From: Adiantum capillus-veneris
Lineage: Eukaryota; Streptophyta; Polypodiopsida; Polypodiales; Pteridaceae
NCBI GenBank assembly: GCA_014529385.2
Contig: CM043945.1
Location: forward strand, 99,637,463 to 99,701,462
Reading direction: 5' to 3'
DNA: 64,000 bases
The notes below the pieces were generated by a model, which worked only from the letters and a program-made list of their open reading frames with translations, did no database searches and had not been told where the DNA came from. Positions 10,736-22,820 of the stretch are shown one piece after another. Position 1 is the first letter of the stretch. Each line of letters begins with the position of its first letter. The position numbers and the translations under genes were made by a program.

Positions 10736-11785
10736 TGCAAAAGTCAAAACCTATCCCTACAAGAGGGGGCAAGACCTACAAGAGGGGGGTAGTGAGAGAA
10801 TACACCCACCCTCACACAAGGTAAGCTTGGTACAAAGAAAGCATTTAGGACATTTGTCAAGTTCCTCCTCATGTTGCCCTCATGGTGTGACTAAAGCCTA
10901 TTGGTTGGCCACCCAAGGGGTCCAATGATAATTTAGTAGAATTAATTAACTGTTTTTGTATTTATCAAGTCCTCTCTCTCAAAGGGGAAAGGTGGAAATT
11001 TGACCCAAGACTACCCTTGTTGCTTGGAATGCATCCTGCATGTGATTGGCCAGTTTTGTAGGGGTCCAATGAGAATCAAGCTCAAGCTACAAAGGGGGGT
11101 CAACCAAGGAAGCTAGGGGCATGCTTGATGGGTATACTCTCTCACAGTCACTCACAAACACTCTCATGTGTGAAGTGCAAAGGGCAAGAGCTCCATCTCC
11201 TTCTCCTAGAAAGTAGAGAATGTTGAGAGCCTACACCAACACTCTTGGATATGGAATGCAAATCCAACCAAGATACTTGCTTCAATGCTTAATCTTGCCA
11301 TCTTATCCATTTCATTACTATGCTATTATGTACGCTAGAAAGAAGAGTGATGGTAAGTGAGGAACTAATTCTTTCTCCTATGAAATGTTTCTTCTTCCTC
11401 TTCCCTACCCGCATTCCCTACTGCTATAGACGGAAGGCGAAGTGGCCCTGCCAATAGAGAGAAAAACATATTGCAAGCGATAAACTGACAAAATTGTATA
11501 CCTGGCAACCATCTTTGCACATACTCCAAGCCATACGTGAGAAGAGAGAGACAGAGAGCGGGAGAGGGAAAGAGAGCGCGCACAGACACACCTCCTAAAG
11601 CAGAGTGCTATGTCGGCACGACGAGAGAGAAGAGAAGAGAGGAGAGAAGAATACACAAACACTGGGTGCAATCTCCCCCCGTGCAAGAGTGACCATTGCC
11701 CTCTTGCACGCATTTGATTTATAGATTTCTTAAATAGTCAAATTGATTACAAACTGACTGGCCGGTCATAAATGGCCAAAGCTCA
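10736..11785. other. Intergenic DNA, nothing recognised
   Basis: No gene is visible. The minus-strand frames at 11365-11713 cross an imperfect GAGAGA stretch and code mostly Ser/Leu/Arg; I treat them as chance frames. Confidence 0.4.
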
Positions 11786-11789
11786 TAAA

Positions 11790-12640
11790 GAGCACTTGAA
11801 TAATCAAATATAAATAAAATAAAATATCCTTTCGCAATAGTCTAGCTCAATCAACCTTTTCCACCTGTCAATTGCAATTGAATAGTAGAATATCAATTCC
11901 ATAACATACCTCTCCATTAGAAAGCAGCTGTCCTCAGTTGCAAAGTATGAATCTGCAAACGATACTTGTAAAATAAAACAGTGATTAGTCTTCTGTGTCA
12001 AAATATCATATAGTAAAAGAAAAATTTATTAAACTAAACAATATTGCTTATGCTTGTCGTCATCCACATACTACCTATTCTAGTGTCCCATACCACTAGA
12101 ATAAGCAGTATATGTTATACCCTGATGAATCAGGATGTCATTGGTCATACTCATCATTCAATTAGTCAATTTTCATCAATCTTAAGTCCAATTCCACAAA
12201 TACTGTTGTGATAGGAAATCATCACATATCCATTCCAAATCCAAATCCAAACATCTGCCAACATGTACCCATTTCAAATCCAAATCCAAATATCCATCAT
12301 TTTGTATACCCGGGTAACAAAATCATACCAGTTGCAGTGGTGGTCAGTCCTGCAGCATGATTTTGTGTTTGGGTGTTGCCTAAATCGGCGAATCTACACC
12401 AATAAGGCATGCTGCCTAAATCGATGAATCTGCACAGACAATTAATTGCCTAATTCGATGAATCTACACCAAGATGAGCATTTACACACTGCCTACACCG
12501 GCAAATCTGTGTGCTTGTGACCAATGGACTAGACAAAACATAAAGGAGAAAAATATTTACTATGTGTTTGAAACCACTTTGGAGTATATGAAAGTACTTA
12601 CAAACTTTTTGTTCACTATCTCAGAGCACCTTAGCTCACA
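11790..12640. repeat. Dispersed repeat family R1, copy 1
   Basis: The segment around 11790-11910 (CACTTGAATAAT..., ATATCCTTTCGCAATAG, GAATAGTAGAATATCA) matches the segment around 27827-27945. The segment 12200-12360 (CCAAATCC repeats, GTGGTGGTCAGTC, ATGATTTTGT) matches about 28730-28850. The segment 12370-12540 consists of a short tandem motif (GCCTAAATCGATGAATCTACACC-like, in four variants) that also occurs at 30255-30540. The blocks keep the same order and orientation in both places. No coding frame is seen. The family is probably a non-coding retroelement or an LTR. Confidence 0.65.
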
Positions 12641-13860
12641 TGAGTAGCTGCATATCTTATTGACAAATCATCTCAATGAAAATTCCTTTCAATACAATTA
12701 GAAGCCATGACCTTAGCAGCTTTTGAGTAGTGACCTTAGAACACAATGCAAAGAAATGAAATATGAAAAGAGGAAGGATCGATGTATTTGATGTACAAAA
12801 TAGGAGGGTGTACTATATTTGAAAATATATATACCATTGTTGGCACATGGGGAGAGGTAGTGTTGCAACTAACAAATTTACACCAAATTATAGCTAACAG
12901 ATCCAAAATGTGTTAGAGTGGGGTTAATAATTGGCCACGACCTTTACAATGACAATTACAAAAGGGATTAATATACAACTGAGACAAATGTAAGACAACC
13001 TAGCGGAAAGAAAAATTATGTAGTTCTAATTTAATAGCATAGATCAACTAGTGCCACCAGCCAAAAAAAATGCAAGAACAAAGCTGCGAGTTGTTGCAAT
13101 TAGCCAAAGTAAAAGATGTAAGTATGACATTCTGCTAGACTCATTACATGAATTCGACAGCTCGATAGAAAAGACAAAATTACACTGACTACTTACCGAG
13201 GTCCGCTATGATTAGCATTTGAAATTGTGTGTATGCGTGTGTGTTTTTTTTTCTTTTTTCCTTAGATTGTGTAAAGATGATGTAGCCATGTCTTGTATAA
13301 AAGTGATAGTATACTCAATCAAATAAGCACCTTTGGCATTAATGGGATGCTTATAATGAGCTTGAAAAGGAAACAATGCTCATTATAGTGTGCATAGCTA
13401 GTTCTGAATGAAACAAATAGGGAAAATAAGAAAATGGTGAGCAAAATCATGTGGGTCAAAACTGGTTAGAAGATAGTGATATTGCCCTAAAAGTGTATGC
13501 ATATAATTTAGATATCAAAATATAGTTTAATTTTGACATTAGATAGGGTTGTTTCGTGATGTTGCACACTCAGAGTCTTCAAGTACCTTTGAGGTGAACC
13601 AACATAAATATTTATGTATTTGAAATGCTACCCTCCATGAACATAATCAAGCATATAATCTTCACATAGTAAAGGAACCCTACAATCTTGAAATATCCAC
13701 CAGTTTTCTCAGTCTTGATCTCAACAACACGGGTTCTTTGAAAATAAATCCTAGCTTGTTGTAGAACAATTTGACCTGATGACAGTAAAAAGAGTACTGC
13801 TCTTGCTTAAGCTCGCTATTCTTGGGCACTACCATTGTTGCACGAGGTACCCTTGAGAGC
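12641..13860. other. Intergenic DNA, nothing recognised
   Basis: AT-rich, with no recognisable coding or repeat structure except that it lies inside the interval that separates R1 blocks. Confidence 0.35.
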
Positions 13861-14062
13861 CGCCACCAATACACGAATCAGCAGGTGACCCTATAAGTGT
13901 CAAGCCAAAGGCCACCCTGGAGGCAAAGGGCTGGGGCCAAGGGACAGGGCCAAGGGCCAGCTGCTAAAGGGGAGACGGGATCCTAGGGGCAAGGCCTATA
14001 AAGGGAGGTTGGGCAGAGGATCAAGCCAAGGCAGTCCCAGGGTCTTATATTGGTATCAGAGC
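13861..14062 (+). repeat. LTR-like 3' end with TATA box and tRNA-iMet primer site
   Basis: At 14051-14062 the sequence TGGTATCAGAGC is the standard primer binding site complementary to initiator tRNA-Met in plant LTR retrotransposons. It lies directly after a promoter-like segment with TATAAAGGGAGG near 13997-14010 and GGCAGTCCCAG near 14029. The same TATA segment and GGCAGTCCCAG block occur at about 28655-28700, where the primer site is missing. This suggests a 5' LTR end here and a partial or solo copy there. The LTR start is not resolved, and no gag or pol follows. Confidence 0.55.
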
Positions 14063-14735
14063 TCGGTGGAAGAGGGAGCTATGGAGGAGGGGGGAAAGTA
14101 TTGCAAGTATTGCATGTTCATGCATGGCGTGGCACCTCCTTGGCAAGCAAGGGGAGACGTCCGTAGGAACAACCTCTGCATGCAAGGCGAGGAGACCGAC
14201 AGGGAAGCGGGAACAAAAGGGAAGCAGAAACGAGCCCTTGCATGCTCAATGGTCGCATGGCAACCTACTCAGACTATGGCGGGGCTGATCCCAAAACGAA
14301 GCGCCATGTCATACTGGGCATCTTTCGTTTCCTTACTGCAGCCCCTCAGAGTCGGCAAAAGACAACGTGACTGTTTCCCCTCTTGCGTGCGCTCTCTGCA
14401 GAAGCCGACATGGCCATGGCCTTCAACTTCACACTTTCAAGGTTTACTTTTATTTAGGGCACCCTATTTTTGGGCACCCACTCGTTAAGGAATGAGGCCC
14501 ATGGCGGCAACAATGACCACGCAAGCAAGCAATCCGTGGATGGCGTTCTAACGCTTCAAATCTATCATCGAACAGTGGATGGCGTACTAAGGCTTCAAAT
14601 ATTTCGTTGAACCAGTCAATTGCAGTACAAGCGGAAAGTTATGGTCAAAGCCTTAGTGATATTAAATCGACACGGTTGTGATCCAACATGATTTATTAGT
14701 AAGCTTTGCATCGAAGGCCGTGCAACATGCAAGAT
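14063..14735 (+). other. Internal region after the primer site; 39-bp tandem duplication
   Basis: The 159-codon frame at 14009-14488 starts inside the LTR-like region, crosses the primer site and shows no retroelement motif, so I do not call a protein. A 39-bp segment beginning GTGGATGGCG is duplicated in tandem at 14536-14574 and 14575-14613 with a few differences. Confidence 0.4.
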
Positions 14736-15053
14736 GTTGCATTGTGGCTACGAAGACATGTTCCCGCCGTTTGAAGTGGACTTCTATGAGTCGGTAAGCA
14801 CTTCATCTTTAACGTTTTCAATTATCACTTCATTGAATTTTGCAGACTTCTCTACATTATAAGCACGGCAAGCAAAGGCATGGATGCCAACTTATTCTTT
14901 GGTGATATTTGTCCTCAGCATGGGGCAATTCGAGGAGTCTTACCACAGCCCGAGCGAGATTTTTTGAGCAAACTAAAACCTGAGAAAAGATTGGGTACCG
15001 ATGTCAAAGAAGTCAACCCATCTTGTGCTCTTAAACCATCGCATCAACAATAG
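14736..15053 (+). pseudogene. Unrecognised coding relic with apparent intron
   Basis: A frame ending near 14793 encodes LHCGYEDMFPPFEVDFYES and is followed by GTAAGC. Fifty bases later there is TTTTGCAG (about 14838-14845), so the interval 14794-14845 looks like a small GT-AG intron. Downstream, 14880-15053 encodes a 57-residue ORF from MDANLFFGDICPQHG to TAG. The composition looks coding, but no family is recognised and the frame does not run through both parts. Confidence 0.3.
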
Positions 15054-15123
15054 TTGAGTACCCAACAACTTTACAAAAGAGAATGGAGCAGCTGCTCTAG
15101 CTTGAGATCCAACATGGAACTAG

Positions 15124-15399
15124 GGGACTACGCTCCATACTTGCCCCACAAAGATTTCCACCTTCGTTGGTAGTTGTATCCTCTCTAAGCTGGAGGGGAT
15201 TAAAGCCATAGTCATTGAAAAGAAATCCATCAACCCATTCAAGATCGACAAGGTTGCCACCTCCCTTAATCCGAAAAATCCAAGAAATCTTTCCAAAGGA
15301 TTAGGCAGAGACCTTATTGGTGACCATGCAAATAAGGTAAAAACCACTGGAGGGGGTGAAGGAGAGGGAGGGGCAAGATTTCACGAAAAAGGATGTTGA
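15124..15399 (+). pseudogene. Unrecognised coding relic, 91 codons open
   Basis: A plus-strand frame bounded by stops at 15121-15123 and 15397-15399 is open for 91 codons and reads STFVGSCILSKLEGIKAIVI and NPFKIDKVATSLNP, with a Gly/Glu-rich end. It has no start codon near its beginning. The minus-strand 75-codon frame here is its shadow. It probably continues the relic at 14.7-15.05 kb. Function unknown. Confidence 0.3.
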
Positions 15400-16130
<731 letters not shown>

Positions 16131-16174
<44 letters not shown>

Positions 16175-16306
16175 ACAACCCCCATGCCCATGCAACCCGA
16201 GGCACAGAACACATGCATGTGCGTTTGAGAAAGAAAGAACTCAGCTCGTACCAGTGACTAGTCTCTCTCTGTACGTGTTCTGTGCCTCTGGCTGCATGGG
16301 CATGGG

Positions 16307-16392
<86 letters not shown>
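16131..16392. repeat. CT tract, 33-bp hairpin, GT and GA tracts
   Basis: A CT tract (16131-16173) is followed by an imperfect hairpin. Arm 16180-16212 pairs with 16275-16307 over 33 bases with two mismatches, around a 62-base loop. A GT tract of about 30 repeats (16309-16368) and a GA tract (16369-16392) follow, and the GA tract is complementary to the leading CT tract. The hairpin has the size and near-perfect pairing of a plant miRNA precursor, but neither arm is a miRNA that I recognise. A small fold-back transposon fragment is the alternative. Confidence 0.7.
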
Positions 16393-18055
16393 AATGGGGC
16401 GTATTGATGTCACAATGACAATTATTGTTCAAAAAAAATGTGTCTCAACTTCATATTATGCCCCTAAATAGAGAAGAATAGTGTATTTATTTTGAAAAAT
16501 AACCCAATTTAATGAAATCTCCTCTTGGAAAAATTTATGGTAAGGAATTTTGTATGTTTGGGAAAATGATTTTTCCCAGACACTAGCAACAATGAATTAG
16601 TTGTCCATCGCCGAAAGAGAAAGAAAGAAAAGCTCTTGTGCCATTGTTTACTTTGGGATAAGGATCTCTTCACGAACATTGAGTTTCTCCACCCTGGCCC
16701 TCCCTACACATTACCTGCCTCTAGGACCCGTACGCCAACATGCATCGCTACACGGAGAAGGTAATTCTTTGATGCGTTGCCATTGACCTTTTATACGAAT
16801 GGTTTTACTCGCTGGTGCTCCCTACGCAACAGTGTTTGGGAAAAATCAATTTCACAAAAAACAAAATTCCATTTAAGATAAATTCAAAGAAGAATTTCCT
16901 AATGATGTGCACAGTAAATGAACACATCTCTCATAATCACTTCACTCATTTGGTGGATTTTTGTCCATATCAAGCTCATATTACTTCACCCTCATTACAG
17001 ACTAATATATTAAAAAAAGATAGATTTTATGTAGGAGAGATTTTTGGTATTGGAGGGATAGGGTCTTCAAGTTCGGAATATACATTTTCTTTTTGAATGT
17101 CCACCGTGGTTTGAGAACATCCATCAACTTCATTATGTTGGCGAGCAAGGATTAACCTCTAACAAAAAAGTTTGAATTAGATTGAAACACATACTTTCAC
17201 CCTCTCGTTATGATGCTTAAAAGTAATGAAAACACCCTCAATGCTCTGCGATTTTTTATGTATATTTTTTGCCATGTTTTGCTCGGTTTAGGGATTGCTC
17301 GAGAAAACTCGCTCGGAGTTTGAGATTCCTCCAATTTGAGCATGTTCGGTAAGTCTTGAACATTTTTCTTGCATGCCATATGATATCTTAAATGGCTATG
17401 AGCATAGTCACACTAGCCAAATAAATTTATATCATCAAGGGTCTACCGTTATAGATGTCGAACTCCCAATTTTGGCTTGGAATTTTTTTGGTCCTAGGCA
17501 ATGTTAGTTCCTCAGGTCCAAGTAAGGCCTATGGCATGCTGGTGTACAGGCAAGGCTTGTGGCATGTAAGGTGAGGGTATTCGACAAGGCCAACCTTTGA
17601 TTACAATTTTAAGAAGTTGTAAAACAAGTTTGCTAGGACATGGCTCTTAGGCAAGTTGTTTGTCTGCAAGCGGGATCTGACGATTTTTTCTAAGACATCA
17701 CAAGAGCACGGCTCTGTCTACAAATCCTCAGGATAACAATCAAGCCCATCCGGTAAATGGTACAATTCAACAAGGTCGATTCTCTAGGCATGCTCGACAA
17801 TGTCAACTTTCTTTTGCTATGACATTGCCAATTGCCAAGAGTATCTGTTAGCTATGAGCACCAGAACTCCATGCGTACTTATGTGAAGCAAGGTTTCCCT
17901 TTTGCATTTGGCATCGCGGTTTTCATAGTCTGGAATATGCTATTAGCATACGAGCTTGGAGAAACTTGTAACAATGTCTACAGGTTTAAAAATCACACGC
18001 GGGCGCGTATATGATACATACGCTCCCTCACTCCAAGAGTACATATGGCTATGAG
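16393..18055. other. Intergenic DNA, nothing recognised
   Basis: No recognisable gene. Short frames of 60-93 codons lack motifs. The last 24 bases (18036-18059) are the left part of a tandem repeat unit that was split by element A and resumes at 26649. Confidence 0.4.
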
Positions 18056-18059
18056 CCGG

Positions 18060-18997
18060 TGTCAGGAGTTTTTTGGAGCAAAGGATTGCGTATATGTATA
18101 TACACATGTATGGTGCATCAAATAAAGGATTGCCCATTTCCCAGAGCCAGGTGGTTACGTGGGGCCCACTTGGGTAGGACAGGGTGTACATAGTGCATCG
18201 ATTTTCATTGTTACCTGCACTAGTGTGTTTTTTCTACAATAATGAGGAGTTGGTAGCGTGTAAAACTTATCGAGGAAGCTATCCGCGGGCCAACGACATG
18301 AGGTAAGAAGGTGCGTCAGATGGCATCTAGTGGCGTCAGGAGGCCGAATGGGGTCAATATTTGCACGTGGATGAGTACAGACACAACGTGGATGTTTTCT
18401 TGTGATAATTATGCAGAAAGGTCATCATGAGGAACATCTTTTGGGGTCACTTCACGTGGTTGTGAGATGCATTACTAGAAAAAGTTGAGTGCCAAGTGTG
18501 CGCATGGATACAGCAGGGTGACAACTATGCATTGCGAGGTCAGTTTTTGGCTTGTTCGGGGTCCGTTTGAGGTCATCTAAAGGGCCAAGGGTGCCCAAAT
18601 GATAAAGCTAAGTGTGGGAACTGAAAAACTAGAGAGAAGACCAGAAAAAACGTGAAGAAGAGAGGAGGAACAGTTGCAACTGTGTTTTTGGGGTTTTTGG
18701 AGCCTGTTTTGGCCGTAAACTGCTCATCCGAGGTTGGATTTGAGCACTTTGACATTGTAGACTGTGGTTTTGGGCCGTTCCCGACGCGATGGAGCTGTCC
18801 ATTTTGCCAAATTTCTCACTCTTTTTTTGCTATTTTGGCTGTGTAAGTTTCTCTTATGAGCGAAGTTTCTGCTCCTATTTGTGATTGTATCTGGTATCTT
18901 TTACCCATATTGTGTGAGCTATTTGCCCCATTGGTGTTGGCCCAAGCTCAATTGTATCTAAACATCAGAAATTCTCCTCTTTGGAGCTGAATTTTTT

Positions 18998-19037
<40 letters not shown>

Positions 19038-19203
19038 AATGGACAAGTGGATAGTCTCTCTCTTCTCACTCCAGAGGTGTGTTCCCTGTCTCGGCCAAGT
19101 GTGTTGTGTAAGCCGAGTGGTGCCCCATAGTGTGTGTGTATCATTCCAAGAGTGTGTGTCGGGTCGTTATAGAGGTGTTGTGTGTGTTTTCACCCCTTTC
19201 ACA
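18060..19203 (+). repeat. 5' LTR of element A
   Basis: It begins TGTCAGGAG and ends TTTCACA directly before the primer site region. It matches 25520-26648 along its length, with scattered substitutions and a longer GT microsatellite (about 19000-19036 against about 26460-26478). It includes the GT tract and the segment with GTGTTCCCTGTCTCGGCC shared by all four LTRs in the window. Confidence 0.9.
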
Positions 19204-19240
19204 TTCTTTTGGCGCCCCCACGGAGGATCTTCTTCGAGTA
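19204..19240 (+). promoter_or_regulatory. Primer binding site region of element A
   Basis: Six bases after the LTR end, TGGCGCCCCCACGGAGG (from 19210) occupies the primer site position. The same sequence occurs at the equivalent position of element B (58793-58809, minus strand). TGGCGCC-type primer sites are common in plant Ty3/gypsy elements outside the chromoviruses. I do not assign the tRNA. Confidence 0.6.
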
Positions 19241-19954
19241 CTGTCTGCTTCAAGCTTCAAGCTTCGAGATTCGGGATTACAGGTTGTAGACTACAGGTTA
19301 TGGGTTACAGGTTATAGGGACAGGTACAGGTACAGGTACAGGTGATTCACACAGGTACATGTAGCTGGAGTACAGTGATATACTAGCAGTGGTGTCACTT
19401 GCAGCTGTTGTGGGTATGCATCATTTGGTGCCTGTTTGAGCGCATTGTCTGTTGGATTGTAGGTTACTTGTGGAAACTGCCATTGTACGACTTTGTGGAG
19501 CCATATTTGGTTTTATTTGGCAGTCCCAGCCATTTCTGAGACTTGGTCTGGAAGATAGTCATTTTTGAGACTTGACTATACGCGATTTGCATTAGCCTTC
19601 GTGTGAGGGTCGATAGCGTGAGGTTTTTATTGAGCTGGGGGATTCTCAAATGTGGAGATCCTTTTGGTGATACAGGTAGCTGGAGCACCCTTTTCATGAC
19701 CTCGCCATAGGCTATGTACTAGTGAGTCCTATTTGATGCTCGGGTTCTATTGTTGATAGTTTATGCATACATACACAGTCTATATTTTGGGTTCCTATTG
19801 CTCTACTTCTGGGGAAACTCTGTCAAAATTTTTCCAAGTTATGATGGCTGGTTTCTTGGTCTTTTGAGCCATTTATGCTGTTATGCTGCTGAATTTTGGC
19901 AAAATCAGAGGATAAGTCAGGTGTGCCTTCTTGGGAGTTGCATGGTTGGCTTTA

Positions 19955-20173
19955 ATGGATGATCAAAATAGCCCTCAATTCACTCCATTTCACTTAACTC
20001 AAAGAATCCAGATAAATGTTCATTTGTCCAGGAAGATCTTTTTCCAGCAGCGCATAGTCTTTATGTTCGGGCCAAGAAGATTAAGAGAGATACTGGAATG
20101 TCCTTTGCCTGTTGTAATTCCGATGATCAACTATGAAAACTCATTTGATGTGCATGTGTTTGTCCTTATCTAA
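19955..20173 (+). CDS. Conserved 72-codon ORF in the leader before gag (element A)
   Basis: An ATG-to-stop frame of 72 codons starting MDDQNSPQFTPFHL lies between the primer site and gag. Element B carries an ORF of exactly the same length at the same place (58040-57822, minus strand) with two amino-acid differences, and no indel separates them. In element A the main gag frame has acquired stops and a frameshift, whereas this ORF remains open. The protein has no motif that I recognise. Some Tat-lineage elements (Ogre type) have an extra ORF before gag, and this one occupies the same position but is much shorter. It could be a functional leader peptide or simply a slowly changing leader. Confidence 0.45.
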   Translation: MDDQNSPQFTPFHLTQRIQINVHLSRKIFFQQRIVFMFGPRRLREILECPLPVVIPMINYENSFDVHVFVLI

Positions 20174-20275
20174 ATTTGAGCTCCATTGAAGTTTCTGGAA
20201 ATTGAGTTAGTAAAAGTTTTGGGTTCTTGCACGTGTGTTCAAAGGGGTTCTCAAAGCATTGAAACTTGGGTAGCC

Positions 20276-21058
20276 ATGGCTTTCTCTTATCCGGAGTTTC
20301 ATGGAAGAAGTGATGAAGATGTGGAAGACTTTTTGGAAAAGATGGAGGTTGCCTGTATTAGCAACCAGATTCATGACCCGACGTAGATGTTACGTCTTCT
20401 CCAAATCTGTTTGAAGAGTGATGCACGAGTTTGGTCCAAAGCATTTGAAGAGGAGTTGCGTGTGGATGATCCACCCGTAAGATTGAGTTGGGACAATCTA
20501 AGGCATGGATTGGAAGTGGAGTTTGTGAAGATAGAAGATCCTGACAAAGTGTGGCAAGAAGTACAAGGTTTGGTGCAGAAGGAAGGTGAGCCAGTAGATG
20601 CATACATACGCAAGTTTTCATTGGCATGGGAGAGATGTGCAAGGCCTTAGCACCACAGGTACCCCCGCCTGACATGATGAAGAAGGACAGGTTCTTGGCT
20701 GGTCTTTGGGAGAATATACGTTGGAGAGTGGAGCTAAAGAAGCCTAGGATATATGAAGATACACTGGAGGTAGCAAGGAACAAAGAGTGGAAGCTGAGGA
20801 AAATGAGTCAGCTAGGAGTAGAGTCTTTGCCCATGAGCTCTGAATTTCAGCCTATGGATTCTTCACAATGTCGTATGCCAGGGGTTCATCATGAACCAGT
20901 GGTTCCTGTTACTCCTCAGGTTATGCCAGCAATGGTCACTACAGCAGTGCAAGATGATAAGCTAAGGCAAGACATGAGGCAAGTGGTCAATTTAATGAAG
21001 AATCTCAGCCTAAACATGCTAGGTCAAGTGGGAAATAATCGCAGTCGAGGGAGGTTTG
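20276..21058 (+). pseudogene. gag of element A, N-terminal part (broken)
   Basis: ATG at 20276 begins MAFSYPEFHGRSDEDVEDFL, the start of a Ty3/gypsy Gag (retrotransposon gag domain; YPEFHG and WRVELKKP motifs), the structural protein of the virus-like particle. It aligns without gaps to the intact copy in element B (57737-56964). A TAG at 20384-20386 stands where element B has CAA, and a one-base change near 20636 shifts the frame within the segment encoding WERMCKAL. At 21059 the frame is interrupted by the copia derivative; 21054-21058 (GTTTG) is the target duplication. It resumes at 23948. Confidence 0.85.
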
Positions 21059-21247
21059 TGTTGGGGTATAGGCGCCTGTGCCTTGCCCGGCCGCCCAGAG
21101 TCTGGGCGCCCACTGACTTGTATACCTTATACATAGCATAAGTGTATAGGGGGCTGCTCACTCTTTGGAGTCTTCCCACCCACATCGTGTGTGTGTCTCC
21201 TTCTCTCTCTCTCACTCTTCGTCTGTGGTGCTCCCCGATCCCCTTCA
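21059..21247 (+). repeat. 5' LTR of copia derivative
   Basis: 189 bp, TGTTGGGG...CCTTCA. It differs from the 3' copy by C/T in AGTCTGGG against AGTTTGGG and T/C in CTCTTCG against CTCTCCG. Confidence 0.95.
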
Positions 21248-21249
21248 AT

Positions 21250-21261
21250 TGGTATCAGAGC
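21250..21261 (+). promoter_or_regulatory. Primer binding site, initiator tRNA-Met
   Basis: TGGTATCAGAGC lies two bases after the 5' LTR. It is the canonical minus-strand primer site of plant copia elements. Confidence 0.95.
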
Positions 21262-22438
21262 GTAGGTGCGGAGGGAGCACGTGTGTGCACAGTCACGACG
21301 ACAGCAGAGAGTCAGTTTCATTTCCGAAATCGTGTCCACGCGCGGGCGCACTTTCAAGAGTGCAAACAGGGTTTCGACTTCGGCATCGGCAAATTCAGCT
21401 TTCTGAGAGCGTTTCCGTCAGCTGTCCTGGCGTTTTACCCCCCTTTCGAAGCCATTCGAGCCATCAGAAACCTCATTCGAGCTACAGTTGAGAAGCTGTA
21501 TTTTTCAGCGCAGTTTATGCTGCGTTTTTGGGTCGATACGGAGGTTTTTGGCATAGCTTTCACACCCGGACTCGGATATATGTGATCCAGGAGTCTACCT
21601 TGGGGTTTTGGCACGCTCCGGACGCGCTCGTCATATCAAAATTTTAAAATTCTGAATGCTGAATTTTCTGCAGCAGCAGTTGTTTATTGTGTGTTGAGGA
21701 TTCCACACATGGTTTTCTCTCAGATGTGAGTGATATTTGCTGCAAGTTTCCTCACAGGTGGGAGGATACGATGTATGCCTTATGTGGTTTGATGCTCAGG
21801 GAGACTAATGTGATTGCATTTTGAGCTCGGCAATGTATGCCTCGAGCATGTTTTTTGGCAATCACAGGTAGAGCAGATATTTGTGTACTAGATTTGCAGG
21901 TGTTTGCAATGATGTATGCAAAGTGTGGAGATTTGGTGCATGCATTTGGAGTACGGTTTGATGCGCTTTGGTTGCTCATGGTTTTGAGCGTGTAGTCAGT
22001 TTGGTTACTGGTTTTGTGGCTATTTTATTGACGAAACTCTGGCGAAATTTTTCCAGGAGTTTTATGCGTATCATTTATGCGATCTAGGTAGAGATTGCGG
22101 GTTGCACTCAGCATTTGCGTGCGGTGTTCTCTGCAGGTGGAAGATTTGTGCGTTTGTATGCATCGATACCGCACAGTGTGGGCTTGGTGATTAGCTCACG
22201 GGTTTGACAGGCGTACAGTTATCTTGGCACACTCACAGGAGTGAATATTGTGATGTATGCTTGTGTGGCTACGAGCTAGGTAGCCAGATTCGAGCACTAA
22301 TGGCTTGAGGTTTTTTAGCAGGTTTCAGCTACAAGTTTACAAGTTTACAGGAAGGTTTGAGGTATTATTTGGGCGCTGAATTTTCAGCCATTGTTTCCTC
22401 TTTGCAGGTGTCCATGTATGGCTCAGCTGTAGGCTGAT

Positions 22439-22820
22439 TTGGGACACATTTGTGACTTGTTTATGCAGCTGATGACTTGGTTTAGCACGTTTTCTAGTGG
22501 GAGACTTGGTTGTGTGCACATGGCTGATGGTGTTGTGCATGCCATTGAGGGTACAGGAGACGTATGTTTGTCCTTGCCCAGTGGTATGAGATTTACCCTG
22601 CGTCATGTGCGTTATGTGCCAGATCTGAGACGGGATTTGATCTCATGAGTCAGACAGTTACGGGATAGTGGATGTCAGATTTCGCTACGAGAGCGAGATT
22701 TTGGGATGCATTTGGGTTCGCTAGTGATTGCGAGAGGTGCCACGAGTGGTACAGGTTGCCCATTGCATGTGGATCACGGGAGAGACGGTGTTGTCTCTGC
22801 GATCATGCAGCCAGGTAGAT
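22439..22820 (+). pseudogene. copia protease tail and pre-integrase relic
   Basis: The frame 22439-22648 ends with LGCVHMADGV...GTGDVCLSLPSG...VRYVPDLRRDLIS, the conserved C-terminal part of the copia aspartic protease. The catalytic DSG is not preserved upstream. After a frame change, 22657-22820 reads QLRDSGCQISLRERDF...GSLVIARGA, which fits the short GAG-pre-integrase domain that follows protease in copia polyproteins. Both are non-functional fragments. Confidence 0.7.

Noticed and set aside
14009-14488. 159-codon frame after a tRNA-iMet primer site as a gag
   Set aside because: It begins before the primer site, inside the LTR-like region, and has no gag motif.
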